Assembly: GCF_003114835.2 (NCBI RefSeq)
Contig: NZ_AP025028.1
Coordinates: 680,001-744,000 of the forward strand
Direction: 5' to 3'
Source: Leptospira kobayashii
GTDB taxonomy: Bacteria; Spirochaetota; Leptospiria; Leptospirales; Leptospiraceae
DNA length: 64,000 bases
The notes under the pieces are model-generated. The model was not told the DNA's origin and searched no databases. It worked only from the letters and a program-made list of their open reading frames with translations. A program made the position numbers and the translations under genes. Shown piece after piece: positions 1-8,977 of this stretch (the first letter of the stretch is position 1; each line of letters starts with the position of its first letter).

Positions 1-336
1 TATCTAAAGGAGAAGACCTTAGAAAAAACGGAAAATACCACCAAACGCGCGCATATGCTTGCGGCGCCATCTCTCAATGATTTACTGGAACCTTATTTTC
101 CTCCAGTTCCTGAAATCGGCCTTCCAGATAAAATCGTTAAGCGTGAGGAAGAAGGTGAAGAACTGAAATTAGTCGAAGGACTAGCTGAAATTATCGTCGT
201 ATATTTATTATTAGGTGAAATTATCAAAATAAAAGATATTCTCAGTGAGATGGCAAAAAATCTAGGAAGAGCCAGAAAAAATCATATAAGTTGTAATCGA
301 CCTCAAACCTCCTGGAGCCGAGATGCCGCTTTCTAG
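1..336 (+). CDS. C-terminal part of an unrecognised protein (gene enters from the left edge)
   Basis: The frame is open from the first base to the TAG at 334-336 (111 codons), so the gene very likely begins outside the window. An internal ATG at 55 has no ribosome-binding site in front of it. The visible protein is acidic in the middle, with a short hydrophobic helix around the motif AEIIVVYLLLGEII, and ends in a Ser/Trp/Arg-rich tail (QTSWSRDAAF) that looks unlike the rest and may be read-through into neighbouring sequence. I do not recognise the family. The flank to the right is decayed sequence, so this could also be a truncated gene. Confidence 0.35.
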   Translation, partial: YLKEKTLEKTENTTKRAHMLAAPSLNDLLEPYFPPVPEIGLPDKIVKREEEGEELKLVEGLAEIIVVYLLLGEIIKIKDILSEMAKNLGRARKNHISCNRPQTSWSRDAAF

Positions 337-417
337 CACCCAAATACGATTCTTTATGCTTTTCGTTCGTCAAATAATTATTCTATAATGGAATATTGGT
401 AATGTGGATGCAAACAT

Positions 418-591
418 ATGTTGATGAAGACCAAGGAATTCATACGACATAAAATGCTGAAGAATGCCTTGAATTGTTACAGTGTGATGAAGTCCCAAAA
501 GATTCTTCCTGAGTTAAGAAAAAGAACCAATTGCAATATTTGCGACATCACAGAATTCACAGAGAAATTTCTCATGGCAAAAAGCGGTTAA
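418..591 (+). CDS. Possible small ORF, 57 aa, unknown
   Basis: ATG at 418 (a second ATG follows at 424) reads to TAA at 589-591. The product is basic with a CxxC pair (CNIC) near residue 45. There is no clear ribosome-binding site. It lies in a 320-base gap that otherwise holds nothing I can assign. It may be a chance ORF or a leftover fragment of an older gene. Confidence 0.15.
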   Translation: MLMKTKEFIRHKMLKNALNCYSVMKSQKILPELRKRTNCNICDITEFTEKFLMAKSG

Positions 592-656
592 TTTACGTTT
601 CTTTTCCTCAATATCTGTTTGACGATTACTTACCTCAATATTTGCATTAAATTGGC

Positions 657-1874
657 ATGGCAGAAGATGAAGTAAAAGTCGTAAATTACTCTAAAGGAGC
701 TGCCATTGTTGTTCAGAATGCGGCCAATCCGGGGTTATTTTACATAGTCAGAAACGGAAGGGTTGCTGTTGATTCGGAGCACATTCAAATTGATCATGAG
801 TTAACAAGCTATAACCAAGGTGATAGCTTTGGACTTGTTTCCGCTCTCACCGAACATCATTTTCTTGTTACATTATTTGCAGAAACGGACGTCGAACTAC
901 TGCAAATTCCGATTCGTCTCTTAGGTTCTTTTCTGAAAGAAAACAAGGAACTGGCGATGAAGATATTGCGACTTTATTCCCATGAATTGAGAGCTCTTCA
1001 AAGGAATCTCTCCAGGGCCAATCAACCGGCAGATAGGGAATACCTCCCTGAAAAGTTGATACAAAATGCGAAAACTTATCTCGCATGGCAAAAGCCAGAT
1101 CTTGCAGCGCATTCCTTACATCGATATATTGAATGGGCAAAAACCCATCAGGGATCGAATCAAATTCCAGAAGCTGAGAACCTGCTTGCTCAAATTCGCT
1201 CCAATCTAAAACCAATAGAGTGGAAAAATCAAAAAAACACTTTGAACGCAGGTGATGTACTTTTCGTAGAAAGTGAGATGAATCGGGACATCTTTGTTGT
1301 GTTAGAAGGAAATGTAAAACTGTTTAGCATCGTAAGAGGGTTTGAGTATGTCATAGATGTCTTAGGTGCAGGAGAAATATTCGGTGAGATGAGTCTTATT
1401 GATAATGCTCCGAGAATGGCATCCGCTGTCGCTGAAACTCCATCCACCGTCTTGCGTGTGACGCCGGAAAATATTCTCGAAACGGTAGGGGAATCTTTAT
1501 TGCAGAAGATATTCGAAAGCATTGCAAGGAGGATTTGGTTTTCACACCAGAGACTTATTATCTTACGTATGCAATCGCCAGTCAAAAGACTATATGCATT
1601 TCTTTACAACTCGATTCGGGACCAAGACATCCGCAAAGGTGCAAACTTAACAACAAGTTATGCGACCACTTATCAATTTCCTTTGGCATTTGAAGAACTA
1701 TGCAGCATGTGCGGAATCATTAAGGTAAAAAACGAAACCATAGAGGAGTTTCTCACCGATTCGAATATCGTAATCAGCAAAGATAGGATCACTGTAAAAA
1801 GTCGAAAAAGAATCGAAGAAAGATTAGGTCAGTACAAAACCAAACAAGGTCAAATCCTAGCCAAACTAGGATGA
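657..1874 (+). CDS. Cyclic-nucleotide-binding regulator with two cNMP domains (Crp/Fnr-like)
   Basis: The 405-aa protein has two cyclic-nucleotide-binding (jelly-roll) domains, at about residues 10-95 and 195-290. The second has a canonical phosphate-binding cassette near residues 239-256 (GEIFGEMSLIDNAPRMA), with the Glu and Arg that contact the ribose-phosphate. The first (GDSFGLVSALTEHH) lacks both residues and is probably degenerate. The last 95 residues are basic and may form a Crp-like winged helix, but I see no clear HTH signature, so DNA binding is inferred. It is a lone gene in a decayed neighbourhood. The start at 657 is the only reasonable ATG but has a poor ribosome-binding site. 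A class III adenylate cyclase at 29.8 kb shows the strain can make a cyclic nucleotide. Confidence 0.8.
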   Translation: MAEDEVKVVNYSKGAAIVVQNAANPGLFYIVRNGRVAVDSEHIQIDHELTSYNQGDSFGLVSALTEHHFLVTLFAETDVELLQIPIRLLGSFLKENKELAMKILRLYSHELRALQRNLSRANQPADREYLPEKLIQNAKTYLAWQKPDLAAHSLHRYIEWAKTHQGSNQIPEAENLLAQIRSNLKPIEWKNQKNTLNAGDVLFVESEMNRDIFVVLEGNVKLFSIVRGFEYVIDVLGAGEIFGEMSLIDNAPRMASAVAETPSTVLRVTPENILETVGESLLQKIFESIARRIWFSHQRLIILRMQSPVKRLYAFLYNSIRDQDIRKGANLTTSYATTYQFPLAFEELCSMCGIIKVKNETIEEFLTDSNIVISKDRITVKSRKRIEERLGQYKTKQGQILAKLG

Positions 1875-2092
1875 AAATGACTCTGACTCAGTTTTGTTGA
1901 CCTAAAATTTGCTTTGTTAGATAAGAAGACAGCAAGGCAAAAACCGATGAATGGATTGCTTAACATTGGCATTTAAAATTTAACCCACCTAAAGATATTT
2001 CGCCGGATTTGATCCTGATTTAGGCAAATTGGCTCCATTGCTATCTGTTCAAATCTTAGACCAAAATACAGATGCTAGCATTGGAATTCTTT

Positions 2093-2454
2093 TATTCCAC
2101 GACATACACGGATTTAGATGAGATCTTAAACGAAATTCTAAATATTGCAAAGGTTCGGAGAGCTTAGCCAACAGAAACAGTTTTAGAGCGTTGGTATGAA
2201 CAACAATCGAAGCAGATTTTTAAAGAACGATAAGATCCAAAAACGTTGGGGGAGTTATACTTCCAAACATACGGTAATCATTAATTCCGAGTTAATAAAA
2301 ACTCCTGTTTATTGTTGATTATGTGATTGTTCACGAGCTTTGCCATATGGTATCTCCAAAACATGATGAAACTTTTTTTAGAATTCTAAGGCGAATTCTT
2401 CCTGATTGGGAAAAAAGGAAAACAAAGTTGGAAAAAACTTTGTTTTCACTTTGA
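2093..2454 (+). pseudogene. Remnant of a YgjP-like (DUF45/M48-type) metal-dependent hydrolase
   Basis: Pieces of one protein lie in order but in different frames. From about 2093, in one frame, comes YSTTYTDLDEILNEIL and then ERWYEQQSKQIFKER, broken by stop codons. From about 2240, in another frame, KRWGSYTSKHTVIINSELI is typical of the WGS segment of YgjP. From about 2313, VDYVIVHELCHMVSPKHDE carries the zinc motif HELCH (2332-2346) and continues with PDWEKRKTKLEK, as in the family, to TGA 2452-2454. At least two frameshifts and two in-frame stops separate the parts, so the gene is dead. YgjP-like hydrolases often sit beside restriction-modification genes; nothing else of such a locus is recognisable here. 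Confidence 0.75.
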
Positions 2455-2510
2455 GAAATAGTATTTAAGAATTTGTAATTACTTTTAACTTTTTGTAAAG
2501 TTTAATTCCC

Positions 2511-2625
2511 GCGTTAGGGATCTGCAGGGCTTGGTCGCGATGCGACGGGAGCGTAAGCGCACCCCGAAAGAGCCCGACCCACTTATCAATAGCTCCCACC
2601 TAACTAAAACTAATTGGGAACGCCC
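2511..2625 (+). repeat. Structured intergenic repeat family A, copy 1
   Basis: This 115-bp element runs from GCGTTAGGGATC to GGGAACGCCC. Predicted pairings are: outer GCGT with ACGC; GGGCT (2527-2531) with AGCCC (2571-2575); hairpin GTCGC-gat-GCGAC (2534-2546); and hairpin GGGaGCG-taag-CGCaCCC (2547-2564) with a symmetrical A-A mismatch. About 65 bases of the left and centre are nearly identical to copies at 3534, 9072 and 15667. The 3-prime third varies except for the closing GGGAACGC. Confidence 0.85.
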
Positions 2626-2712
2626 AAAAAAATATTCCCGAATTCAACACATAGCAATGCTTTTATATACAAAATATATTTTGAAATTAGATTAATAAAC
2701 CTTGGGAAATAG

Positions 2713-2825
2713 CATTCTCGTGGTGGCGAGGGAAGGGATGGCTGTAGATCGTGCGTCGTAACAGGATGTTACGCGCACAGGAGCGGGAAGGCCATTTGAT
2801 CCTGGGAGGATGATCGACCCACAGT
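2713..2825 (+). repeat. Structured intergenic repeat family B, copy 1
   Basis: The element begins near CATTCTCG and contains GGGATGGCTGTAGATC, then a strong hairpin at 2751-2778: GTGCG, a bulged T, CGTAAC, loop AGGAT, GTTACG, CGCAC. AGGAGCG follows. The minus strand at about 54.5 kb holds the same architecture with one stem base pair changed on both sides. It lies about 90 bp after repeat A copy 1, in the 1.08-kb gap 1875-2958, which holds no intact gene. Confidence 0.7.
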
Positions 2826-2958
2826 AATACAAAACTCGACTGACTGTATTAAAAAAACTAATATGGGAAACAGCAGATGAAAGAGTCTTCTTTCATGATT
2901 TGATCTCAGCCCTAAAATATTTTATCTTAAAGACTGAAATCAAAAATAGAATGGAAAG

Positions 2959-3222
2959 TTAGTTCCAGTTGTTGGTTTTCGGTTTAGCAATGTTCACTTT
3001 CAATTCGCGGTTTAGAATGTTTTTTCCATTCAAATCGTTAATTGCATTGTCTGCTTCACTGCGTTCTTTCATTTCGATAAAACCGAAACCTTTGGAATTA
3101 CCGGAATACTGGTCCATAATGATTTTTGCAGATGTAACTGCTCCGTGTGCGGAAAAAAGTTCATTTAACTTGTTTTCCGTCATTTCATAAGAAAGGTTGC
3201 CTACGTAGATGTTTACTGACAT
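2959..3222 (-). CDS. RRM-domain RNA-binding protein
   Basis: An 87-aa single RNA-recognition-motif protein of the kind found in cyanobacteria and spirochaetes. RNP2 (IYVGNL) is near residue 4 and RNP1 (KGFGFIEM) near residue 43, with the aromatic residues that stack on RNA. The tail is short and basic (AKPKTNNWN). The start is set at 3222 because AAGGA lies six bases upstream; a longer frame to 3258 exists but lacks this support. Such proteins are often cold- or stress-induced and bind mRNA. A perfect 10-bp palindrome CCCATATGGG lies about 60 bp upstream at 3283-3292 and could be regulatory. Confidence 0.88.
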   Translation of the reverse strand: MSVNIYVGNLSYEMTENKLNELFSAHGAVTSAKIIMDQYSGNSKGFGFIEMKERSEADNAINDLNGKNILNRELKVNIAKPKTNNWN

Positions 3223-3420
3223 TTGATGTCCTTGGGAATTTAATTTTTGATTCTTCAAAATTGAAAATTTAAATACAACTAACCCATATGGGAGATCGGG
3301 TAAAAACTCAACGAAAATGCAGGGGAAACCTTAGAAAAGAGATCAGAATGCAAGAAAGTGGGGGACTACTCTAGTGATTAAATAAAAAATAATGCTGTGA
3401 ATCTGGTACCATTAACAAAT

Positions 3421-3450
3421 ATCTCCCTTTCTATAGCAAGGAGATTTTTT
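3421..3450 (+). terminator. Rho-independent terminator without an annotated upstream gene
   Basis: The stem ATCTCC (3421-3426) pairs with GGAGAT (3440-3445), and six Ts follow (3445-3450). No plus-strand gene lies between 1875 and this point except the pseudogene. It may end an unannotated small RNA starting near 3260-3300, or decayed transcription from the left. Confidence 0.5.
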
Positions 3451-3533
3451 AAAATTCTCAATTAACGAATGTTTTTTGTGAATTAAATAAAGGGGTTAGG
3501 ATTGTTGAATTCCAATTTTTCCGAAGCCACCCC

Positions 3534-3647
3534 GCGTAAGGGATCTGCAGGGCTTGGTCGCGATGCGACGGGAGCGTAAGCGCACCCCGAAAGAGCCCGA
3601 CCCACTAACAAAAACATTACGCCTATACGATTCGATCGGGAACGCCC
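3534..3647 (+). repeat. Structured intergenic repeat family A, copy 2
   Basis: This 114-bp element has the same core as copy 1 (GCGTAAGGGATC, GTCGC-gat-GCGAC, GGGaGCG-taag-CGCaCCC, GAGCCCGACCC). In this copy the outer arms also pair through GATC near both ends (GGATC ... GATCGGGAACGCCC). It lies in the divergent gap between the RRM gene and the lipoprotein at 3861. The rest of that 600-bp gap holds the terminator at 3421 and the palindrome at 3782. Confidence 0.85.
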
Positions 3648-3781
3648 ATCTCCATAACTACATGACCGGATCGAACGGTTTCATGAATAAATCTTCTACT
3701 CACTATTGATTGGGGATTAGTGCTTCTACGCAAAAATTCGGCACCTAACTGTATTTTTATCTTAAATTCCCGGAAACGATT

Positions 3782-3828
3782 ACCAGTTCATGAACTGGTG
3801 CGACATCTGCGGCAGAATTCGCTACAAT
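3782..3828 (+). promoter_or_regulatory. Perfect 18-bp palindrome next to a candidate promoter
   Basis: ACCAGTTCATGAACTGGT at 3782-3799 is a perfect palindrome. A good -10 hexamer TACAAT lies at 3823-3828, and the position expected for a -35 (about 3800-3805) abuts the palindrome. A dimeric repressor or activator would therefore sit across or next to the -35 of the lipoprotein gene starting at 3861. The regulator is unknown. Confidence 0.5.
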
Positions 3829-3860
3829 CTTTGTTAAAGAGAGAGGTCGATTTTTAGAAT

Positions 3861-5588
3861 ATGCTTAAATACTTATTATTTATGTTTTCATTGTTTATAT
3901 TTCATTTCACTTTGTTCGGCTGTTTCACAAAAGATAGAGCGGGGCTTCCTTGCGTAGGTGCTGCGGAAAAAAATGATCTGGAGTGGATCAATCAATTCAT
4001 CGGACAAAGCAATGATCGCAAAGGAGTCGTTCAAGAATGTGCCGTACTTGCTCTGGCCGCGAGTAGCGGAAATGCCGCTTCTTCCGGAGGGGGGGACAAT
4101 TCCGGAGCGGGTTCGGATTCAGGAGGAAATGGTTCCGGAGGGGGAGGCTCCAGTGGTGGTTCTTCCACGACTTCCCAACCGGGTAGCGCGTATTTGTATG
4201 ACCTTGCCTTTCTGAATGATTCGGTTTATGCCGTGGGTTATGTAACGGGGAGTCTTACTTCCGGTACTACGCCTACAGGTTCGGATCAGAAAGCATTTAT
4301 TATGAAAGTGAATGCATCTACGAGTGATGCGGAGTGGGTTAAGGAATTTGGGCCACAGCCGGGGGGAGCCAGTAACAGTGCTACAGCCAATGCGATCGAG
4401 CCTGTTGGGAATGATGTGCTTTTTTGCGGGAACTTATATGGAGATTTTGATTCCATAACTACGGGAGGACCTAATTACAATAGTACATTCCTTCGACGAA
4501 TGGATCCGAATGGAAATGTTACATGGACCGGATTATTGCAAGCTTCCGAGGAGTACAAAGAAGTTCGTTGCGGGGGAGTTGCCAGTAGCGACGGAAACTG
4601 GTATGCAGTTTCCGGATATGCTTATGGAGGCATGAAATTCGGATCCGGAAGTGGTACAAATAACGCGATAAGCACTGGTAGCGCGGACGTTTACATTGCT
4701 AAATTCAATTCTTCTAATACTTATCCTACCTGGGTGACCAGAAGCGGGGGGCTCGGAGGTATTTCATGTTCGGGTGTTTCCAATAATCTTATCAATCTGG
4801 GAAATGAACTCTTCAGCGTAGGGGATATGACCGGAGGCCCATGCAGCGGTATAGGAAGTCTTATGTTATACAATAGAGCCAATGCGGGATCTATTAACTT
4901 TAAAAATACGGTCAGTTTGACTTCAACAGGAACTTATATGTTATTGCATACGGATGGAAACGGAGCGGTGACCAATAACTATGTGTTTGACGGCACTAAA
5001 ATCTCGCTGAGTTCTCTTATCTTTGCGAACAACTCATTCATTCTTAACAATTCCCTTTATATGGGAATGGGATCGATAAACGGGGATTCGTCGGCTCAGC
5101 CCTTTATCGGAATCAATCTTCCTGCACAAAGCCAAGGCAATACCTTGATGAAGCTGGATCTTTCTTCAAACCCTGCCGCGAATCCGCCTACAACAACTCA
5201 CACAATTGGAAAATCGACACTGGTGGTAGATGGAAGTAAACGAATCGTAGGAACTTCCGTTGCCTATGACAATGCCGGAAATATCACTATGGCAACCTAC
5301 TCGAATGCGGACATTCTGTCACAAACCAGAACCGGATCTTTGGATACCTTTCTGATTCGTTTTACGGAAAATGGGACAACCGGGGCAAACCAGGGATTTG
5401 ATCGTATTTGGGTAAAATCATTTGGCGAAGCAGGAAAGGAAACAAAATCTACCGCAATCACTTCCAATAAGGTGAGCGGTGATTTCTATATCGGAGGGGT
5501 ACAAGGCCTGAGCATATTTGTAGCAAAGTTTGATCAAAGCGGAAACCTTGTTTGGCAACGCAAATGGAATGCTACCAGAAGAAATTAG
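3861..5588 (+). CDS. Putative lipoprotein with SBBP/beta-propeller-like repeats
   Basis: A 575-aa exported protein. The signal peptide ends in LFGC with Cys21, so it is probably lipidated. A Gly/Ser-rich linker at about residues 75-110 separates the N-terminus from a repeat region. The repeats have the pattern of bacterial SBBP/beta-propeller proteins: blocks such as YAVGYVTGSL and YIGGVQGLSIFVAKFD recur, each followed by a segment like AFIMKVN or FLIRFTENG. This suggests a surface or periplasmic propeller; no enzyme motif is visible. It has its own candidate promoter and palindrome (3782-3828). It precedes a 7TMR-AraC sensor gene by about 200 bp, so the two may be co-regulated. AGAGAGG lies rather far (14 bases) from the ATG. 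Confidence 0.8.
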   Translation: MLKYLLFMFSLFIFHFTLFGCFTKDRAGLPCVGAAEKNDLEWINQFIGQSNDRKGVVQECAVLALAASSGNAASSGGGDNSGAGSDSGGNGSGGGGSSGGSSTTSQPGSAYLYDLAFLNDSVYAVGYVTGSLTSGTTPTGSDQKAFIMKVNASTSDAEWVKEFGPQPGGASNSATANAIEPVGNDVLFCGNLYGDFDSITTGGPNYNSTFLRRMDPNGNVTWTGLLQASEEYKEVRCGGVASSDGNWYAVSGYAYGGMKFGSGSGTNNAISTGSADVYIAKFNSSNTYPTWVTRSGGLGGISCSGVSNNLINLGNELFSVGDMTGGPCSGIGSLMLYNRANAGSINFKNTVSLTSTGTYMLLHTDGNGAVTNNYVFDGTKISLSSLIFANNSFILNNSLYMGMGSINGDSSAQPFIGINLPAQSQGNTLMKLDLSSNPAANPPTTTHTIGKSTLVVDGSKRIVGTSVAYDNAGNITMATYSNADILSQTRTGSLDTFLIRFTENGTTGANQGFDRIWVKSFGEAGKETKSTAITSNKVSGDFYIGGVQGLSIFVAKFDQSGNLVWQRKWNATRRN

Positions 5589-5795
5589 AATGTTCCGATA
5601 GGATTTGTTTTGTGAATTTATATTTGTTTGGTGATCGATTCATCCGGGTAAGTTCAAATCTATCATATGTTATAGAATACGGGAATGTACGAATATTTGA
5701 AAGGATGGATTCTGTTTTAGAATTTGTGTTACGGATTTTTTATTGCACTATCATAGGGGGTGATATTTTGAAGAATCAAGTGTGACATATCTTCA

Positions 5796-7523
5796 ATGCG
5801 TATTATTACATTTTTGTTTTCTGGAAATTCCGAAAAATCGATATCGAAAAAGATTCTTCTTGTTTCCAAATATTTTCTCATTTTTTCTTTTTTGATTCAC
5901 TGTCAGTCGGAAAAAATACTTCCCCGATCGGAAGAGCCGTTGATTCATCTGGAATCCGGAGGTATGTTTAATATTTCGAAACGGATCGAATTTTTATCCG
6001 GGAATCAATCCTTGGATATTGCATCCGTTACAAAAAAAGAAGAAGGCTGGCTTCAGAACACTTCCAGCGTTTTTGATCGGGGTTTTAGCAATCAGGTACA
6101 TTGGATTCGATTTCAGATCAAGAACACATCGGACCTAACACATTGGTACTTGGCTTTGCAAAACAACAGGATGAATTTTGTGGACTTTCATGTATTGAAG
6201 AAGACCGGGAATACAGAACTCCACACCGGAGATCATCTCCCGATACCTGCCAAAGCGAAAGCTTCTTTTCCTTATATGGATTTTACGTTGGGTCACAATG
6301 AAGCAGCCGTTATCTATATAAGAATCGAGACGGATTCACATATCGGTTTTCCCGTTCATCTTATTTCATCGGAAGATTTCGGATCTTTTATTTATGCGTA
6401 CCAAACGTACCAACTGGGTTTTTTTTCGGTTATCGTTCTCTATATCATTCTGCATTTGTTTTTTAATCGTTTCCTGAATTTAAAATTGAAAATACTTTTG
6501 GCCGCCGCAGTTTTTTTCGGTTACGGATACTTTTATTTTTTATATGGAGATGGAAACAGACTCTTTTTATCGGATATGGTTTCGTTCCGGGAATATATAC
6601 CTTTCCTCTCTTTGGTTTTTTTCGGATTCTGTTTTACTTTGTTTATCAAGGATTATCTGCGTTTTTACGAGATGGGGCAGTATTACAATTGGTTTGCAAA
6701 TACTCTTGCTTGTTCTTTTTTTCTTTTGATTCCATTGCTCTTTAGTTCCGTTCCCAATTCCATCCAATCATCGATACGTTCTTTCGATGTGATGATCATG
6801 TATTGTTTTATGATTTACGGAGGGATTGCGAATCTTTTGAAAAAAAGATATTGGGTGTTTTTTTCAATTTTTGCATGGGTGATTATCTTTCTTTTTTCCA
6901 TGGCAAGCACTTTGATGCTTTTGCATTTCATCGAATACAGCATCATCTTCGAGCAAGGTATCTTTTTTTCCTTTATCGTGGAGTTTGTTCTCGTTTTGGT
7001 TTCGACTATCTACCGTTATAGGCAGCTGGAAAAAGATAGGATCGTATTTCAGGAAAAACTGCACACTTTGATTTTGGAAAATAAGGACTTACAAAAATCA
7101 TCGAATGTTTTCAGAGACGAAAACAGCTTTGAAAACGAATCAACGCAATATGATAAGAGAACCAGTCGGATCGACAGACATGAAATTGCAAAGGATATCA
7201 TAGGAATTTTTGAGGAAAGGAAACCTTATCTGGAAGAAGATTTTGATTTGGGAGATTTGTCCCGCTTTTGCGGATTACGGATAGATCAGGTTTCTGCAAT
7301 CATCAATAATGAATTGAATACGAATTTCAGGACTCTTGTAAATGAATATAGAATCAAAGAAGCTTGTCGTTTGATTCGGGAGACTTCAAACGAGAACTTG
7401 TTGGAAATCGCATTTGCCAGCGGGTTCGGTTCCAGAACGGCATTCAACCGTACTTTTAAAAATACAATCGGGATTTCCCCGCAGGACTTTCGCAAACAAC
7501 AAATATTGAATGCGATTCCTTAA
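5796..7523 (+). CDS. 7TMR-DISM membrane sensor fused to an AraC-type DNA-binding domain
   Basis: A 575-aa one-component sensor. After a lipobox-like signal (FLIHC, Cys36) comes an extracytoplasmic 7TMR-DISMED2-like domain at about residues 45-185 (WIRFQIKNTSD, WYLALQNNRMNFVDF, SHIGFPVHLIS). Seven hydrophobic helices follow at about 195-410, then a short coil, then an AraC HTH domain at about 475-570 (YLEEDFDLGDLSRFCGL, EIAFASGFGSRTAFNRTFK). An external ligand probably drives transcription through the membrane. Its stop overlaps by three bases, within TTAA, the stop of the convergent lipoprotein gene at 7520. Likely targets are the neighbouring propeller lipoproteins, an inference from position only. 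Confidence 0.85.
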   Translation: MRIITFLFSGNSEKSISKKILLVSKYFLIFSFLIHCQSEKILPRSEEPLIHLESGGMFNISKRIEFLSGNQSLDIASVTKKEEGWLQNTSSVFDRGFSNQVHWIRFQIKNTSDLTHWYLALQNNRMNFVDFHVLKKTGNTELHTGDHLPIPAKAKASFPYMDFTLGHNEAAVIYIRIETDSHIGFPVHLISSEDFGSFIYAYQTYQLGFFSVIVLYIILHLFFNRFLNLKLKILLAAAVFFGYGYFYFLYGDGNRLFLSDMVSFREYIPFLSLVFFGFCFTLFIKDYLRFYEMGQYYNWFANTLACSFFLLIPLLFSSVPNSIQSSIRSFDVMIMYCFMIYGGIANLLKKRYWVFFSIFAWVIIFLFSMASTLMLLHFIEYSIIFEQGIFFSFIVEFVLVLVSTIYRYRQLEKDRIVFQEKLHTLILENKDLQKSSNVFRDENSFENESTQYDKRTSRIDRHEIAKDIIGIFEERKPYLEEDFDLGDLSRFCGLRIDQVSAIINNELNTNFRTLVNEYRIKEACRLIRETSNENLLEIAFASGFGSRTAFNRTFKNTIGISPQDFRKQQILNAIP

Positions 7524-8977
7524 TTCCCCTTAATATAAACCAACTGTTGCGTATTTACACTGGCTGCTGTTGTGTATATGGTCGGACTTCCCAAGACACC
7601 GCTACCGGAAATGGAGTAGACTCCCAGATCGCCAGTGATTGTACAAATTGCATATAAAAGAGTTCCATCCGTATTGATCTGAAGATTGGTTCCGACGTTG
7701 CTTGATGTACCGCAAGAATTCGGTGCGGGCAAACTATTTACCATTGCTCCGATAAGTCCTGTCGAAGAATTGATGTTATATGAAAATATATTTGAATTTC
7801 CGTATATAAAAATATAGTTTCCGTTGGGATGAAGGATCAATGATTTCGGGCCGAGGTAATGCGTCGGAGTCTCTGGTGCTATATTGAATGGAGTGAGGGC
7901 AGCGAGCGACGTAGATGTAACGGACATTTGTTTCACGTCTCCGCCGGATTTATTAGCGGGAACGTCTCCACCGTCGGCACAATAAAGGTAATTGCCGTTA
8001 TGGGAGAAAGAACAACAATTCGCGCAACCCTCCGGGAAAAAAGGAGGCGTCCCGATATTTGATTCATTCGTCGATCCTCCCCCGAGAGCTCCCGTTGTTG
8101 TGTCTATGATCGGAAAATAACCTTGCGATTGCCCGCATCCGGTATTGAAAGTCCATAAATTGTTTGAAGCGGGGTGAACCGGTCCTACGACCAAATAGCA
8201 ACCGAAACCGTAACTCGCTTCACCGGAAAAAAATCCATCGCTATCGATTTGAATTTTTGAAAAGATTTGAGCGGAAGAATGTGCATAGAGAAATTTTCCC
8301 GAAGGTGCAAAATACTGACTTCCGCCATCCAATGAATTCACCAGGGTCAATGAATTCGAGAAACTGAGAGTTCCGTCGGGATTTCGCAAATAGGATTTTA
8401 TATTATTCCCACCGCCGATCACGATATGTTTTCCATTCCAAATCATAAATCCGGCGCTTATGCCCGTACTGTATGTATTTAAAAGGGAAAGGGATCCGTT
8501 GGAATTGATAGTCATAGCCCGAATAACTTGCGTTTGTGCATTTAAAATATAAAGAGTATTAACCGTTTCGCATTGAATCGAAACCGAATTTACGTTGCCA
8601 TCCATAACTCCCGAGTTATTTATTATACTACATACATTGCCTGAAGCTTGATTCGATATACTAATGTTATATGCTGATCCGGGGCTGAATTTGTTTGTAA
8701 ATTGAAAAGTAGAGGAACCGGATGCAACGCTCAGTGATTCGGTAGTTGCAGTTCCGCTGGATAGAACGAGACCTGATTGGGTTAATCCGGAGATGTTTCC
8801 GCCTAAAATAAGACCATCGGAAGAATTGATTCCTATTCCGCCTGCTCCCAATAATAGAAGCGGATCTGTTGCAGTGCCAGTCTCGGGAAAAAGATATTTT
8901 TTCAACAAAGGATTCAATAAACAGGAATTGAAAAAAATAAGGCTATTCAGTAGAGAAATAAAAACAAAGAGCCGCAT
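7520..8977 (-). CDS. Putative lipoprotein with lactonase-like beta-propeller
   Basis: A 485-aa lipoprotein with lipobox FFNSC (Cys19). At about residues 55-140 there is a domain with the pattern NISGLTQSGLVL ... AYNISISNQ ... CSIINNSG, a module seen in front of many Leptospira propeller lipoproteins. The rest is a propeller of the lactonase/YncE type (LYILNAQTQVIRAMTINSNG, HPNGNYIFIYGNS, LYAICTITGDLGVYSISG). Catalytic residues of 6-phosphogluconolactonase are not evident, so a binding or structural surface role is more likely. Upstream lie a candidate -10 TAGTAT very close to the start and a 15-bp inverted repeat TCAATAA-t-TTATTGA at 9011-9025. Confidence 0.8.
   Translation of the reverse strand: MRLFVFISLLNSLIFFNSCLLNPLLKKYLFPETGTATDPLLLLGAGGIGINSSDGLILGGNISGLTQSGLVLSSGTATTESLSVASGSSTFQFTNKFSPGSAYNISISNQASGNVCSIINNSGVMDGNVNSVSIQCETVNTLYILNAQTQVIRAMTINSNGSLSLLNTYSTGISAGFMIWNGKHIVIGGGNNIKSYLRNPDGTLSFSNSLTLVNSLDGGSQYFAPSGKFLYAHSSAQIFSKIQIDSDGFFSGEASYGFGCYLVVGPVHPASNNLWTFNTGCGQSQGYFPIIDTTTGALGGGSTNESNIGTPPFFPEGCANCCSFSHNGNYLYCADGGDVPANKSGGDVKQMSVTSTSLAALTPFNIAPETPTHYLGPKSLILHPNGNYIFIYGNSNIFSYNINSSTGLIGAMVNSLPAPNSCGTSSNVGTNLQINTDGTLLYAICTITGDLGVYSISGSGVLGSPTIYTTAASVNTQQLVYIKGN

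Noticed and set aside
868..1585. Minus-strand ORFs opposite the cNMP regulator
   Set aside because: Shadows of a well-supported gene on the plus strand.
1854..1872. ATCCTAG-ccaaa-CTAGGAT hairpin at the end of the cNMP regulator gene as a terminator
   Set aside because: It lies inside the last codons and has no T-run after it.
2511..2625. Family A or B as riboswitches
   Set aside because: The copies have no fixed position relative to downstream genes and also lie behind genes or facing away from them. No expression platform was seen.
5552..5785. 77-aa ORF after the lipoprotein at 3861
   Set aside because: It starts inside the lipoprotein gene, has no ribosome-binding site and no protein-like pattern.
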